In this document: one piece after another, positions 14,004 through 23,282 of the stretch
Position numbering within the stretch: the stretch's first letter is position 1
How the letters are laid out: every line of letters begins with the position of its first letter
Origin: Thermomonospora echinospora
GTDB lineage: Bacteria > Actinomycetota > Actinomycetes > Streptosporangiales > Streptosporangiaceae
Reading direction: 5' to 3'
DNA: 46,317 nt
Assembly: GCF_900108175.1 (NCBI RefSeq)
Contig: NZ_FNVO01000035.1
Span: 1 to 46,317 of the forward strand
The notes under the pieces: generated by a model
Seen by the model: the letters and a program-made list of their open reading frames with translations, nothing else
What the model was told of the DNA's origin: nothing
Database searches by the model: none
Program-made: the position numbers and the translations under genes

Positions 14004-16895
14004 ATGCCGCCCACCCCCCGCATGCGGCGGGCCACCGCCGTCCTGGTGCCGATGCTGGCCGCCGCCTTCCTCGCGCCCTCCGGAACCGCTTCGGCCGCCC
14101 CGTCGCCGCCCTTCGGTCCCACGTTCGCCCGCCAGTTCGCCGCGCCGCCCGCCGATGCCAGGCCGAGGGTCCGCTACTGGTGGCCGTGCGGGGACATCAC
14201 CCCGGCCGCCATCGACGCCGAGGTGAAGCAGATCGCCGACCACGGCTTCGGCGCCGCCGAGATCCAGTGCATGTTCACCACCGATCCGGCCCGGTACGGC
14301 TGGGGCGGTCCCGTCCTCACCCAGCGGCTGGAGCAGGCCGTCGAAGCCGGTCGCCGGTACGGGGTGGACATCGATCTCACCGTCGGCCCGTCGTGGCCGC
14401 TCGTGGTCCCCGGCCTCACCCCCGACAGCCCGCAGGCCGCCCAGGAGATCGCCTACGGACGCCAGGTCGTCGAGGGCGGCTCGACCTACACCGGCCCGGT
14501 CCCGGCGGCCCCCGAACCACGCGCCGGCGTGACCAGGCAGACCCTCGTGGCGCTGCAGGCGGTCCGGTGCGTCGGCTCCTGCACCGCCGCCAAGCCGGTC
14601 AAGCTGGACAAGAGCACCCTGGTCGACCTCACCGGATCCGTCCGCGATGGCGCCGTCACCTGGACGGCCCCGGCCGCAGGGCAGTGGCTGCTGCTCGGCT
14701 ACTGGCAGCGCGGCACCGGCCAGGCGTCCGTCTCCGGGCAGGCCGTCTCGGGCGAGGCGGCCTACGTGGCCGACCACTTCAGCTCCGCCGGCACCGGTGC
14801 GGCGACCGGCTACTGGGACTCCCGTGTCCTGACTCCGAAACTACGGCGACTGCTCAAGAGCAACGGCGGCGACCTGTTCGAGGACTCCCTGGAACTGGAC
14901 TCGGCCCTGCACTGGACCTGGGACCTGCCCGACCGCTTCCAGGACCTGCGCGGCTACTCGCTGCGCGAGAACCTGCCGATGCTGTTCATCGACAGGATCC
15001 ACCGCCAGTACACGCCGGTGACGCCCGACGACACCCCCGACTTCGAGTTCACCGACGGCAGCGGGGCCCGCATCCGCGACGACTACTACCGCACCCTGAC
15101 CGACCTCTACATCAGCGAGCACGTCAAGCCGCTCAAGAAGTGGGCCAACGCGCTGGGCCTGCGGCTGCGCGCTCAGCCCTACGGCACGACCATCGACACC
15201 CCGACCGTCGACACCGCGCTCGACGTTCCCGAGACCGAATCCCTCGGCTTCTCCCCCGACTACACCGACGAGCCGTTCCGCTGGATCTCCGATGGGGCCG
15301 TCCACCTGTCCGGTAAGAAGGTCTACTCGCTGGAGTGCTGCGGCACTCTCGACAACGCGTACGCGCAGACCTGGCCGCAAATGCTCAAGCACTTCAACGC
15401 GGCCTTCGCGCACGGCGTGAACCAGATCGTCTACCACGGCCTGGCGACCGAACAAGGAATGGGAGCCCCTTGGCCGGGCTTCTCCCCGTTCACCGTGCAG
15501 GGCGGCAACGGCTTCTCCGAGGCGTGGGGGCCGCGGCAGCCCACCTGGGACGACACCGACGAGATCACCGGGTGGACGGCGCGCATGCAGTACGTCCTGC
15601 GGCAGGGCCGCCCCTCGGTGGACCTGGCGGTCTACCGGCAGAGCTACGGCCACGCGGTGCAGGAGCCGGCCGGCGCGGCGGGATTCACCTACGACTTCAC
15701 CGGCCCGGACCAGTTGGAAGGCCTGCGCGTACGCGACCGGCGGCTGGCCCCGGACGGCCCGGCCTACCGGGCGCTGATCCTCGACCGGCAGCCGACCCTG
15801 CCGGTGAAGGCCGCCCGGCAGATTCTGGCGCACGCCCGCGGCGGCCTGCCCGTGGTCATCGTCGGGACCCCACCGAGCCGCACTCCCGGCGCCGACACGA
15901 CGGGACGCCAGGACACCGAGTTGGCCGGGCTCATCAGGCAGCTTCTCGCCCAGCCGTCGGTGCGCCGCATCGCCGACCAGAGCGCGCTGTCCTCCGCCCT
16001 CAAGGATCTCGGTGTGCGGGCCGCGGCGGAGGAATCCGGCACGTCGGGGCTGGCCACCGTGCGTCGGGCCACGTCCGGCGGTCAGCTCTACTACCTTCAC
16101 AACCCGACCTCCTCCCCGGTTTCCACGCAGCTCTCCCTCGAAGGTGATGGCAGGCCGTACGCACTGGACGCCTGGAGCGGGAAGATCACCCCGACCGGCC
16201 GGTACCAGGCCGACCAGAGCCGGGTCACGGTGCCGGTCGATCTCGTCCCGGGCGGCAGCACCGTGATCGCCCTCGGCGGCGGACGGGAGCGGCACGTGAC
16301 GGACACAAGCGGCGGCGAGATCGTCTCCGGTGGCGACGGCCTGCTGCTGCGTGCGAGCACGGCGGGCACCTACACCGTGACCCTGGACGACGGCAGGCGG
16401 GTCCAGGCGACCGTGCCCGGGGTCGATGCCGGGCAGACGCTGACCGACTGGGCGTTGTCCGTCGAGGACTGGCACCGGGGCGCTGACGGCAGGCGCGAGG
16501 TCACTCGTCACGAGCTCGATCTGCACGGCCTGAAGCCGTGGTCGGAGATCCCCGAGCTCCAGAACGTGTCCGGCATCGGCATCTACCGCACGACGGTGCG
16601 GCTCGGCCGGGCGGACGGCGCCTACCTGGACCTCGGGGAGGTCACCGACACCTTCGAGGTGACGGTCAACGGCCGCGTGCTGCCGCCGGCCGACCAGGTG
16701 GCCCGCCGGATCGACCTGGCCGGACACGTCAGGCCGGGCACCAACACGATCATGGTGCGGGTGGCGACGACGCTCCGCAACCGGCTCCGCGTGACCGAGG
16801 GCTTCCCCCTGCAGGCCCAGCAGCCCCGCCAGCGTTACGGCCTGGTGGGCCCGGTCCGGCTCGTCCCCTACCGCCAGGTCGCGATCCAGGACTGA
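14004..16895 (+). CDS. secreted GH106-type alpha-L-rhamnosidase
   Basis: 963 residues. A Sec signal peptide is clear: MRRAT, a hydrophobic core around 11-24, and an ASA cleavage motif near residue 31. The mature start RPRVRYWWPCGDITPAAIDAEV and HGFGAAEIQCM match the opening of glycosyl hydrolase family 106. The middle has a Rossmann-like segment (ALILDRQPTLPVKAARQIL, GGLPVVIVGTPP). The C-terminus is a galactose-binding-like beta domain (GIGIYRTTVRLG, LDLGEVTDTFEVTVNGR). Known GH106 enzymes cleave alpha-L-rhamnose from glycans. ATG 14004 has AGGAG 5 bases upstream; an ATG at 14000 is out of frame. Being outside the cell, it could start deglycosylation before import. Confidence 0.82.
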   Translation: MPPTPRMRRATAVLVPMLAAAFLAPSGTASAAPSPPFGPTFARQFAAPPADARPRVRYWWPCGDITPAAIDAEVKQIADHGFGAAEIQCMFTTDPARYGWGGPVLTQRLEQAVEAGRRYGVDIDLTVGPSWPLVVPGLTPDSPQAAQEIAYGRQVVEGGSTYTGPVPAAPEPRAGVTRQTLVALQAVRCVGSCTAAKPVKLDKSTLVDLTGSVRDGAVTWTAPAAGQWLLLGYWQRGTGQASVSGQAVSGEAAYVADHFSSAGTGAATGYWDSRVLTPKLRRLLKSNGGDLFEDSLELDSALHWTWDLPDRFQDLRGYSLRENLPMLFIDRIHRQYTPVTPDDTPDFEFTDGSGARIRDDYYRTLTDLYISEHVKPLKKWANALGLRLRAQPYGTTIDTPTVDTALDVPETESLGFSPDYTDEPFRWISDGAVHLSGKKVYSLECCGTLDNAYAQTWPQMLKHFNAAFAHGVNQIVYHGLATEQGMGAPWPGFSPFTVQGGNGFSEAWGPRQPTWDDTDEITGWTARMQYVLRQGRPSVDLAVYRQSYGHAVQEPAGAAGFTYDFTGPDQLEGLRVRDRRLAPDGPAYRALILDRQPTLPVKAARQILAHARGGLPVVIVGTPPSRTPGADTTGRQDTELAGLIRQLLAQPSVRRIADQSALSSALKDLGVRAAAEESGTSGLATVRRATSGGQLYYLHNPTSSPVSTQLSLEGDGRPYALDAWSGKITPTGRYQADQSRVTVPVDLVPGGSTVIALGGGRERHVTDTSGGEIVSGGDGLLLRASTAGTYTVTLDDGRRVQATVPGVDAGQTLTDWALSVEDWHRGADGRREVTRHELDLHGLKPWSEIPELQNVSGIGIYRTTVRLGRADGAYLDLGEVTDTFEVTVNGRVLPPADQVARRIDLAGHVRPGTNTIMVRVATTLRNRLRVTEGFPLQAQQPRQRYGLVGPVRLVPYRQVAIQD

Positions 16896-16930
16896 GCACC
16901 CCCGGAATCCGGCCCGGACGATCAGCCGCC

Positions 16931-16962
16931 TTCAGCCCTCGGAACACGCACCGAGGGCTGAA
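16931..16962 (+). terminator. hairpin after the GH106 gene
   Basis: A perfect 12-bp stem (TTCAGCCCTCGG / CCGAGGGCTGAA) with an 8-base loop, 35 bases after the GH106 stop. No strong T-tract follows, as is common for actinobacterial terminators. The rest of the gap 16963-17233 shows no gene or clear motif. Confidence 0.65.
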
Positions 16963-17233
16963 GACGTTTCCCGTTGATCGTGGCAGCGGGCATGGATCGA
17001 TGCGCGACGCACGTCTCCCGCCTCGACGCCACCGCGTCCCAAGCCCGCCCCCACAGCCGGGGAATGGCCGCTGATCAGGGCCGAACCGGACGGCCGGCCC
17101 CGTGCGTCTCCGGCCCGTGACGAGCGCGGGCGGGAGTTCCGGAAAGGTGTTCCACTCACCGGTCAGCGCAGTCCCGTCGTGCCGTCCAGGTGCTGTTCGC
17201 TGATGCCGTCGCCTCCGCAGCAGAAGGGATGGC

Positions 17234-18202
17234 ATGCCGGTGCCCACGCGAAGGAGAATCCCGCAACTCGACCCCGATGCGCGTGCGCTGCGGGATGCCT
17301 TCGAGAAGCAGGGCAGACGGCCAATGCGCGAGATCGGCGTGGAGGCGATGCGCAAGGTCTTGGAGGACGTGCCGCACCCATCCGGCCTGCCGGAAATGGC
17401 CACCGCCGAGGAGCATCTGCTGAACGGGCCGCACGGACCGTTCAGGCTGACCGTGCACAGCCCTTCGGCCGCCGGGGAACTGCCGGGCATCGTGTATTTC
17501 CACGGCGGTGGAATGGTCCTCGGGTCCAACCACTCGTTCGAGCCGCTGGCCCGCAACATGGCCCACCACACCGGGGCGCGGGTGGTCGCCGTCGAATACC
17601 ACTTGGCGCCGGAGTTCCCGCCCCCGGCGCAACTGGACGACGCCTGGTTCGCCACGAGGTGGGTCGCCGAGCATGCCGGTGAACTCGGGATCCTCCCCGA
17701 CCGTCTCTGCGTCGCCGGTGACAGCGCCGGCGGGACCCTCGCCGCCGGTGTCTGCCTGATGGCCCGCGACCGGGGCGGGCCGCGGATCTTCTGCCAGATC
17801 CTCGTGTACCCCGGGGTCGACCGCGACCTGGGGGCGGCATCGATCTCGGAGTTCTCCGACGCCTTCGGCCTCGGCCGGGACGACGTCCTCTTCCTGCACG
17901 AGGTCGCCAGGGCGGGCGGGCCGGAACCGACGTCGCCCTACCAGGTGCCCGCGTACGCCGACGACCTCACTGGGCTGCCGCCGGCCATCATCGCGGTCGG
18001 TGAACTCGACCCGATCCGGGACTGGGCCGAACGGTACGCAGAGCGGCTGCGCGACGCCGGGGTACAGACGACGATCACCCGTTATCCGGGTGCTTACCAC
18101 GGCTTCCTGTTGCGCATGGACTTCGTTGCGCGCGGGCGGCTGGCCATGGCCGAGATCGCCGGGATCCTGCGGGCCAAGTTCGCCCATCCCCTGCCGTGGT
18201 GA
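17234..18202 (+). CDS. alpha/beta hydrolase, HSL-type esterase
   Basis: 322 residues of the hormone-sensitive-lipase (alpha/beta-hydrolase-3) family. It has the oxyanion motif HGGGM (90-94), nucleophile S164 in GDSAGG, an aspartate in VGELDPIRDW (about 256) and the histidine in YHGFLLRMD (about 290). No signal peptide. The next gene, 46 bases downstream, is a Baeyer-Villiger monooxygenase. This pairing is known from the 4-hydroxyacetophenone pathway, where the monooxygenase forms an ester and the esterase hydrolyses it, so I infer the same partnership. The start was set by the ATG at 17234 (MPVPTRRR). Confidence 0.92.
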   Translation: MPVPTRRRIPQLDPDARALRDAFEKQGRRPMREIGVEAMRKVLEDVPHPSGLPEMATAEEHLLNGPHGPFRLTVHSPSAAGELPGIVYFHGGGMVLGSNHSFEPLARNMAHHTGARVVAVEYHLAPEFPPPAQLDDAWFATRWVAEHAGELGILPDRLCVAGDSAGGTLAAGVCLMARDRGGPRIFCQILVYPGVDRDLGAASISEFSDAFGLGRDDVLFLHEVARAGGPEPTSPYQVPAYADDLTGLPPAIIAVGELDPIRDWAERYAERLRDAGVQTTITRYPGAYHGFLLRMDFVARGRLAMAEIAGILRAKFAHPLPW

Positions 18203-18248
18203 ACCCTCACCGCTCCCCCGCGGAAGTGAACGAAGGAACCGGTGTCCC

Positions 18249-20201
18249 ATGACCGTGATCTCCCCGACCGACCCCACCCACGTCGTGCTGCCGGTGACCG
18301 AGGTCGACCGCGACGAACTGCGGGCCGCGGTACACGCAGCCGAACCCGGTCCGCTGCTCATGGCGATGGTCCACATGACCGGTGACACGTCGCTGGTGGC
18401 GGAGTTCCGCGCCAGGCTCGACGCTGAACGCGGCGCCGTGCCGCCCGTTCCCGGGCGGTACCCGGAGGCGGTCGCGGCGGAGGTCCGGGCGCGGGCGTTC
18501 GCGTTGTTCGAAGGCGGGATGGTCCCGAAGCTGACCGTTCCCAGCGACGCTCTGTTCCGGCGGATGGCCGAGGTGTGCGTGGACGACGCCGTCGGGGAGG
18601 AGTTCACGGCCCACCTGCGGGAGATGGGCGGCTTCGAACCGGCCCGACGTCACGTGCCCGTCACCAAGGTCCCGCCGCCCGGTTTCAAGGTCATCGTCAT
18701 CGGCGCCGGCATGGTCGGGCTGAACGCCGGCATCAAGCTGGCGGAGGCCGACTTCGACTACCAGATCTTCGAGGAACGCGACGACATCGGGGGCACCTGG
18801 TCGCGCAACGTCTATCCGGGCGCGGCCGTCGACACCCCCAGTCACTTCTACTCGTACTCCTTCGAGCTCAACCCGAACTGGTCCAGGTACTACCCGACCG
18901 GCCCCGAATACCTGGACTACATGCGTCACGTGGTGGACAAATACGGACTCCGGTCGCGCATCGCGCTCTCGACGAAGGTGCTGCGCTGCGAGTGGACCGA
19001 GGAGACCCGGCGGTGGAAGGTGATGGTCCGGGCCGCCGACGGATCCGCCCAGGTACATGAGGCGAACGCCGTCATCACGGCGACCGGCATCCTCAACGCC
19101 GCCTCGATCCCCGACATCGACGGCATGGACGCCTTCACCGGCACGGTGATGCACACCGCCGAATGGGACCCGAAGGCCGACCTGACCGGCAGGCGGGTCG
19201 CCCTCCTGGGCACCGGATGCACCGCAGTCCAGGTCGCCGCCGAGTTGGTGGACCAGGTCGAGGCACTGCACGTCGTCTTCCGCCAGCCGCACTGGATCGT
19301 GCCCGAGCCCATGGTCGAGGCGGCCGTTCCCGAGGCGGTCCGCTGGGCCATGGCCCGCATTCCCTACTACCAGCAGTGGTTCCGCGTGAAGACGTACTGG
19401 TACGCGGGCGACAAGGGATGGGACAGGCCGCGCATCGATCCCGAGTGGAGTGCGGCCCATCTGTCCGTCTCGCCGGCCAACGACGTGGTCATGCGCGTCT
19501 GCCTGAATCACCTGGAGCGGACGTTCCCCGACCGTCCGGACCTTCGGGCGGCCCTGACCCCGGACTTCCCGCCGTACGCCAAGCGCATCGTCAAGGACCC
19601 GGGGTTCCTCGCCGCTCTCGGCCGCGAGAACGTCTCCGTGCACCGGGCGTCGTTCCGGCGGATCGAGCCCGACGGCGTGGTGACGACCGAGGGCGAGTTC
19701 CTCAAGGCCGACGTCATCGTCTTCGCGACCGGCTTCAAGCTGGAGTTCCTGTCGTTCATGGACGTCGTCGGTCGCGACGGGCGGAAGCTGGCCAACGAGT
19801 GGGCCGGCCAGGATCCGCGCGCCCACCTGGGGATCATGGTCCCCGGGTTCCCCAACTTCTTCGTCACGGCGGGCCCCAACTCGGCCCCCAACCACGGCGG
19901 CGGCCACAACCTGGTCAGTGAGGGGCACGTGCACTACGTCATCGAGTGCCTGCAGTACCTGGTGGAGAACTCCTGGTCCGCCATGGAGCCCAAGCGTGAA
20001 GTGGTGGAGGAGTACAACCGGCGCGTCGACGAGGCCCTGGACAAGACCGTCTGGAAACACGGCGGCACCGCGACGGGCTACTACCGCAACGCGTCCGGCC
20101 GGGCATGGGTCAGCTGCCCCTGGCGGCTCGTGGACTACTGGACGATGCTCCGCGCGCCCAGGCCCGAGGACTACTACTTCACCGAAACCGGACAGCCGTG
20201 A
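18249..20201 (+). CDS. type I Baeyer-Villiger monooxygenase, HAPMO-like
   Basis: 650 residues. An N-terminal extension of about 145 residues precedes the FAD Rossmann motif GAGMVG (152-157), as in 4-hydroxyacetophenone monooxygenase. The Baeyer-Villiger fingerprint F296-xGxxxH302-xxxW306 (AFTGTVMHTAEWD) is intact, followed by the NADPH Rossmann motif LLGTGCTAVQVA. A second ATG motif, VFATGFKLEF, is near residue 495. The enzyme inserts oxygen next to a ketone using NADPH and O2, giving an ester or lactone. The ATG at 18249 is used; upstream codons belong to the esterase region in another frame. A ketone on a steroid or triterpenoid side chain is a plausible substrate but unproven. Confidence 0.93.
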   Translation: MTVISPTDPTHVVLPVTEVDRDELRAAVHAAEPGPLLMAMVHMTGDTSLVAEFRARLDAERGAVPPVPGRYPEAVAAEVRARAFALFEGGMVPKLTVPSDALFRRMAEVCVDDAVGEEFTAHLREMGGFEPARRHVPVTKVPPPGFKVIVIGAGMVGLNAGIKLAEADFDYQIFEERDDIGGTWSRNVYPGAAVDTPSHFYSYSFELNPNWSRYYPTGPEYLDYMRHVVDKYGLRSRIALSTKVLRCEWTEETRRWKVMVRAADGSAQVHEANAVITATGILNAASIPDIDGMDAFTGTVMHTAEWDPKADLTGRRVALLGTGCTAVQVAAELVDQVEALHVVFRQPHWIVPEPMVEAAVPEAVRWAMARIPYYQQWFRVKTYWYAGDKGWDRPRIDPEWSAAHLSVSPANDVVMRVCLNHLERTFPDRPDLRAALTPDFPPYAKRIVKDPGFLAALGRENVSVHRASFRRIEPDGVVTTEGEFLKADVIVFATGFKLEFLSFMDVVGRDGRKLANEWAGQDPRAHLGIMVPGFPNFFVTAGPNSAPNHGGGHNLVSEGHVHYVIECLQYLVENSWSAMEPKREVVEEYNRRVDEALDKTVWKHGGTATGYYRNASGRAWVSCPWRLVDYWTMLRAPRPEDYYFTETGQP

Positions 20202-20248
20202 TCGAGTGCTCTGAAATGGACCGCCGCGACCGGACGCCCCACGGTCCG

Positions 20249-20746
20249 TCAGCCGGGGTCGTTCAGCAGGAAACTGCTCCGCAGCGACTGGGCGAACCGG
20301 TTCAGCAGGCCGGCGAACTGGTGGATCTCGTTCTGCGGCCAGTTCCCCATCATCTCGGTGAGCATGGCCACGCTGGTCTCGTTGATCCTGTCGGCGGCCC
20401 ACCGTCCGGCGGGGGTCAGCGTGATCGAGATCGCCCGCAGGTCGTCGGGTTCGGTGACGCGATCCACCAGCCCGTCCGCGAGCAGGCGGGCGAGGACCTT
20501 GCTGACGTTCGACTTGCTGGTGTGCGCGTGCTGAGCGAGGTGGGACGGCCTGGCCGTGCCGCCGACCCGGTCGAGTTCGAGCAGGATCGTCATCATGGCC
20601 GGGTCCACGTCGACCCGCGCCCGGGCGAGGATCAGGTCCTGCATGCCGACGGCCGTCCACCGGCCCAGGATCAGCCCGAACGAGTCCAGGACGAGCCGGA
20701 GGTCCTCGTCACCGCGGGAGTGCGTCCCGCCAGCCTGCTCCGTCAT
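20249..20746 (-). CDS. MarR family transcriptional regulator
   Basis: 165 residues. The winged helix-turn-helix is seen in MMTILLELDRVGGTARPSHLAQHAHTSKSNVSKVLARLLADGLVDRVTEPDDLRAISITLTPAGR, including the D-x-R wing of MarR. Helices at both ends form the dimer domain. It is convergent with the monooxygenase and divergent from the SMP-30/P450 operon. Two related inverted repeats (20802-20816 and 20985-21001) lie in the divergent gap, one near each promoter, so it probably represses both itself and the operon and is released by a pathway ligand. Confidence 0.92.
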   Translation of the reverse strand: MTEQAGGTHSRGDEDLRLVLDSFGLILGRWTAVGMQDLILARARVDVDPAMMTILLELDRVGGTARPSHLAQHAHTSKSNVSKVLARLLADGLVDRVTEPDDLRAISITLTPAGRWAADRINETSVAMLTEMMGNWPQNEIHQFAGLLNRFAQSLRSSFLLNDPG

Positions 20747-20801
20747 CCGGTTGCCGGACCTTCTCTCCCTGACGAGCCGTCGCCTGCGTCAGCGGCAGGT
20801 C

Positions 20802-20816
20802 GTTTCCGGCCGAAAC
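20802..20816. promoter_or_regulatory. MarR operator, proximal copy
   Basis: GTTTC - CGGCC - GAAAC, 5-bp arms with a 5-base spacer, 55 bases upstream of the MarR start. Read on the minus strand it shares ATAGTTTC...GGAAAC with the copy at 20985. A repressor bound here would control marR itself. Confidence 0.55.
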
Positions 20817-20984
20817 TATATCCGCGAGCCCTGGCGTATCCGTCCGGTGCTCTGTTCGGAGGGGTGCTGCGGCGGCGCCGTCCCGTCGGTCGCCTCCCGA
20901 CGCCCGACGTGGCGCGGCCACCTCCGATGATCTTCGCAGCGCCCCCTTCCCCCGGTAGGTGACTTGCACTACATTCACCAATAT

Positions 20985-21001
20985 AGTTTCCAAAGGAAAC
21001 T
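20985..21001. promoter_or_regulatory. MarR operator, operon copy
   Basis: AGTTTCC - AAA - GGAAACT, a perfect 7-3-7 palindrome 116 bases upstream of the SMP-30 start. It overlaps a possible -10 element TATAGT (20982-20987), with GGTGAC (20958-20963) as a weak -35 at 18-bp spacing. The remainder of the gap to 21117 shows no gene. Confidence 0.65.
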
Positions 21002-21117
21002 TTTTCCTCCGTCATCGATCTGTGCGGCGGACGCCGCACAGATCGGCGGCCACCGGCCTGGACGCCCTCGGCGCCCGGCCCGTCGACCTCACGCACCACC
21101 CCGAAACGAGGCACGCC

Positions 21118-22017
21118 ATGTTCGAGGCGACCGCGGAGCGCATCGCCACCGGTTTCAGCTGGACCGAGTGCCCCCGCTGGCACGAGGGCCGTTTGGTCTT
21201 CAGCGACATGTACAACCGCCGGATCCTGTCCCTCCCGCCGGAGGGCGGCACCCTCGAGACCCTCGTGGACCTGTCCGAGCGCACGGGCCTGGACGGTGCG
21301 GACATCGTCACGGTCGGAACCGGCTTCCTGCCCGACGGGCGGCTGCTGGTCAACTCGATGTTCGAGAAGGTCGTCCTGGTCGTCGACGGCGGTGAGGTCT
21401 CCGTCTACGCCGACCTGCGCGAGCTGGCCGTCGGCCCGATCAACGACATGGTGGTGGACGCCGCCGGGCGCGCGTACGTCACCCAGCTCGGCTTCAACCT
21501 GTGGGCCCAGGAGACCCCCGCCCCCTCACCGATCATCATCGTGGAGCCCGACGGCTCACCGCGCATCGCCACCGAGGGCGGCGAGCTGATGGGCGCCAAC
21601 GGCATCGCGATCAGCGCCGACGGCTCCACGCTCGTCACGGCCGAGGCGTTCGCCAACAAGATCACCGCCTTCGACCTGAATGCGGACGGCTCCCTGTCCG
21701 GCCGCCGGACCTTCGCCGAGCTCGACGAGCTGCCCGACGGGCTGTGCCTGGACGCCGACGGCGCCGTCTGGGTCGCCCAGCCCCCCGCGTTCCGCGCCCT
21801 GCGGATCGTCGAGGGCGGCGAGGTCACCGAGCAGGTCACCGTCCCGGCGGCCGAGGCCGGGTCCAGCACCGCCTGCGGCCTGGGCGGACCGGACCGCAAG
21901 ACCCTCTACCTGTGCTGCGGTTTCGAGGTCTTCGACTGGGAGGCCTCCCGCAAAGGGGCCCAGGGATCGATCTGGGCGGCCCAGGTGGAGGTCTCCGGCG
22001 GAACGACCCGCCCCTGA
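21118..22017 (+). CDS. SMP-30/gluconolactonase family lactonase
   Basis: 299 residues, a six-bladed beta-propeller of the SMP-30 / regucalcin family. The first blade has FSWTECPRWHEGRLVFSDMYNRRI with the metal-binding glutamate of the WxExPxW-like motif. Later blades show PIND(M)VVDAAGRAYV, GANGIAISADGSTL and DELPDGLCLDADGAVWVAQP, carrying the usual N/D metal ligands. Family members hydrolyse lactones using a divalent metal. It is the first gene of the MarR-flanked operon with SDR, ferredoxin and P450. Lactone opening after a Baeyer-Villiger step, or sugar lactone opening after a dehydrogenase step, would both fit the neighbourhood. Confidence 0.9.
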   Translation: MFEATAERIATGFSWTECPRWHEGRLVFSDMYNRRILSLPPEGGTLETLVDLSERTGLDGADIVTVGTGFLPDGRLLVNSMFEKVVLVVDGGEVSVYADLRELAVGPINDMVVDAAGRAYVTQLGFNLWAQETPAPSPIIIVEPDGSPRIATEGGELMGANGIAISADGSTLVTAEAFANKITAFDLNADGSLSGRRTFAELDELPDGLCLDADGAVWVAQPPAFRALRIVEGGEVTEQVTVPAAEAGSSTACGLGGPDRKTLYLCCGFEVFDWEASRKGAQGSIWAAQVEVSGGTTRP

Positions 22018-22115
22018 CGAGACCAGGGCCCTCCGCCGGAGCGGACCGAACACCGCGGGGATCACCACGCGTCTGGTACCGCCGCTCGACCACAGCAGAC
22101 TTCGAAGGAGTGACC

Positions 22116-23018
22116 ATGTCCGACCTGGACTTCACCGGGAAGACGGTGATCGTGACCGGAGCGGGCCGCGGCCTCGGCCGCGCCTACGCCCGGCTGCTGG
22201 CGTCCCGGGGCGCCAACGTCGTCGTCAACGACCTCGGCGGGGACACCGACGGCGCCGACCCGTCGCCCGGGCCCGCCGCGCTGGTCGTCGATGAGATCAG
22301 CGCCGCGGGCGGCTCGGCGGTGACGAACGCCGAGTCCGTGGCGTCCGAGGAGGGCGCGCAGTCGATCGTCGCCACCGCGCTGGAGACGTTCGGCCGGATC
22401 GACGCGGTGGTCAACAACGCCGGCAACTACCGGCTGGCGTCCTTCGAGGAACTGACCCTCGACACCGTGCAGGCGTTCCTCGACGTCCACTACAAGGGGA
22501 GCCTGCTGATGGCCCGCGCCGCCTGGCCGCACCTGGTCAAGGCCGGGGAGGGACGGATCGTCAACACCGTCTCCGCCGCGATGGCGGGCGTTCCCGACAT
22601 GGTGCACTACGGATCCGCCAAGGGAGCCGTCTACGGCCTCACCCGCAACCTGGCCGTCGCCGGAGCCACGCACGGCATCAAGGTCAACGCCGTGGCCCCC
22701 GGCGCCGGCACCCGCATGATGGACCTGGCCGCCGCCGCGCTGCCGCCCGGCACCGCCGAATACATGAAGGAGCACATGCCGCCGGAGATGGTCGCGCCCG
22801 TCGTCGCCTATCTCGCCCACCCGGCCTGCTCGATCACCGGCGAGGTGCTCAACGCGGCCGGAGGCGCGGTCTCCCGGCAGGTCATGATGACCACCCGCGG
22901 GATCCACGGCCCCGGCCTCACCCCCGAGACGGTCGCCGCCCGGATCGAGGAGATCTGCGACATCACCGAGGCGCAAGTCGCCGAACTCATGATCGCCGAC
23001 CAGGCCGGAGACCGGTGA
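22116..23018 (+). CDS. SDR family oxidoreductase, HSD17B4/MFE-like
   Basis: 300 residues. TGAGRGLG (14-21) binds the nucleotide, and the loop VVVNDLGGDTDG (36-46) is the signature of the 3-hydroxyacyl-CoA / 17-beta-hydroxysteroid dehydrogenase branch (multifunctional enzyme type). NNAG (100-103), S153, Y165 and K169 form the catalytic set. The last 50 residues (TPETVAARIEEICDITEAQ) match that branch too. ATG 22116 has GAAGGAG 5 bases upstream. The substrate could be a steroid alcohol or a 3-hydroxyacyl-CoA. The ferredoxin gene overlaps its stop codon. Confidence 0.9.
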   Translation: MSDLDFTGKTVIVTGAGRGLGRAYARLLASRGANVVVNDLGGDTDGADPSPGPAALVVDEISAAGGSAVTNAESVASEEGAQSIVATALETFGRIDAVVNNAGNYRLASFEELTLDTVQAFLDVHYKGSLLMARAAWPHLVKAGEGRIVNTVSAAMAGVPDMVHYGSAKGAVYGLTRNLAVAGATHGIKVNAVAPGAGTRMMDLAAAALPPGTAEYMKEHMPPEMVAPVVAYLAHPACSITGEVLNAAGGAVSRQVMMTTRGIHGPGLTPETVAARIEEICDITEAQVAELMIADQAGDR

Positions 23019-23242
23019 TGGGCCGAGCCCGGTGGACCATCGAGGTCGATCGCCGCCGCTGCATCGGCAACCAGATGTGCGTGAACGTCGCCGGCGACCA
23101 CTTCGTCCTCGACCAGGGAAAGTCCAGGCCGGTCGCCAACCCGGTCGCCCCCTCCGACGACGTCCTGGAGGCCGTCGAGCTGTGCCCGCACTCGGCCATC
23201 ACCGTCCGCGACGAGTCCGGCGGCCTCGTCGAGCCGTCCTGA
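23018..23242 (+). CDS. 3Fe-4S type ferredoxin
   Basis: 74 residues. It has the single-cluster pattern of actinobacterial P450 ferredoxins: C-IGNQM-C, then a distant C-P pair in VELCPHSAITV. The missing cysteine in CxxxxxC(x)nCP normally gives a [3Fe-4S] cluster. The ATG at 23018 overlaps the SDR stop (TGATG), and GGAG lies 7 bases upstream; a GTG at 23015 would add one residue. It lies 40 bases before the P450 gene and is the most probable direct electron donor to it. Confidence 0.9.
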   Translation: MGRARWTIEVDRRRCIGNQMCVNVAGDHFVLDQGKSRPVANPVAPSDDVLEAVELCPHSAITVRDESGGLVEPS

Positions 23243-23282
23243 CCGCCGACCACAGCCACCCCGACACCGCAGGAGCACGACC

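Noticed and set aside
18207-20660. 817-codon minus-strand frame opposite the Baeyer-Villiger monooxygenase.
   Set aside because: Antisense shadow of a gene with intact FAD, NADPH and BVMO motifs.
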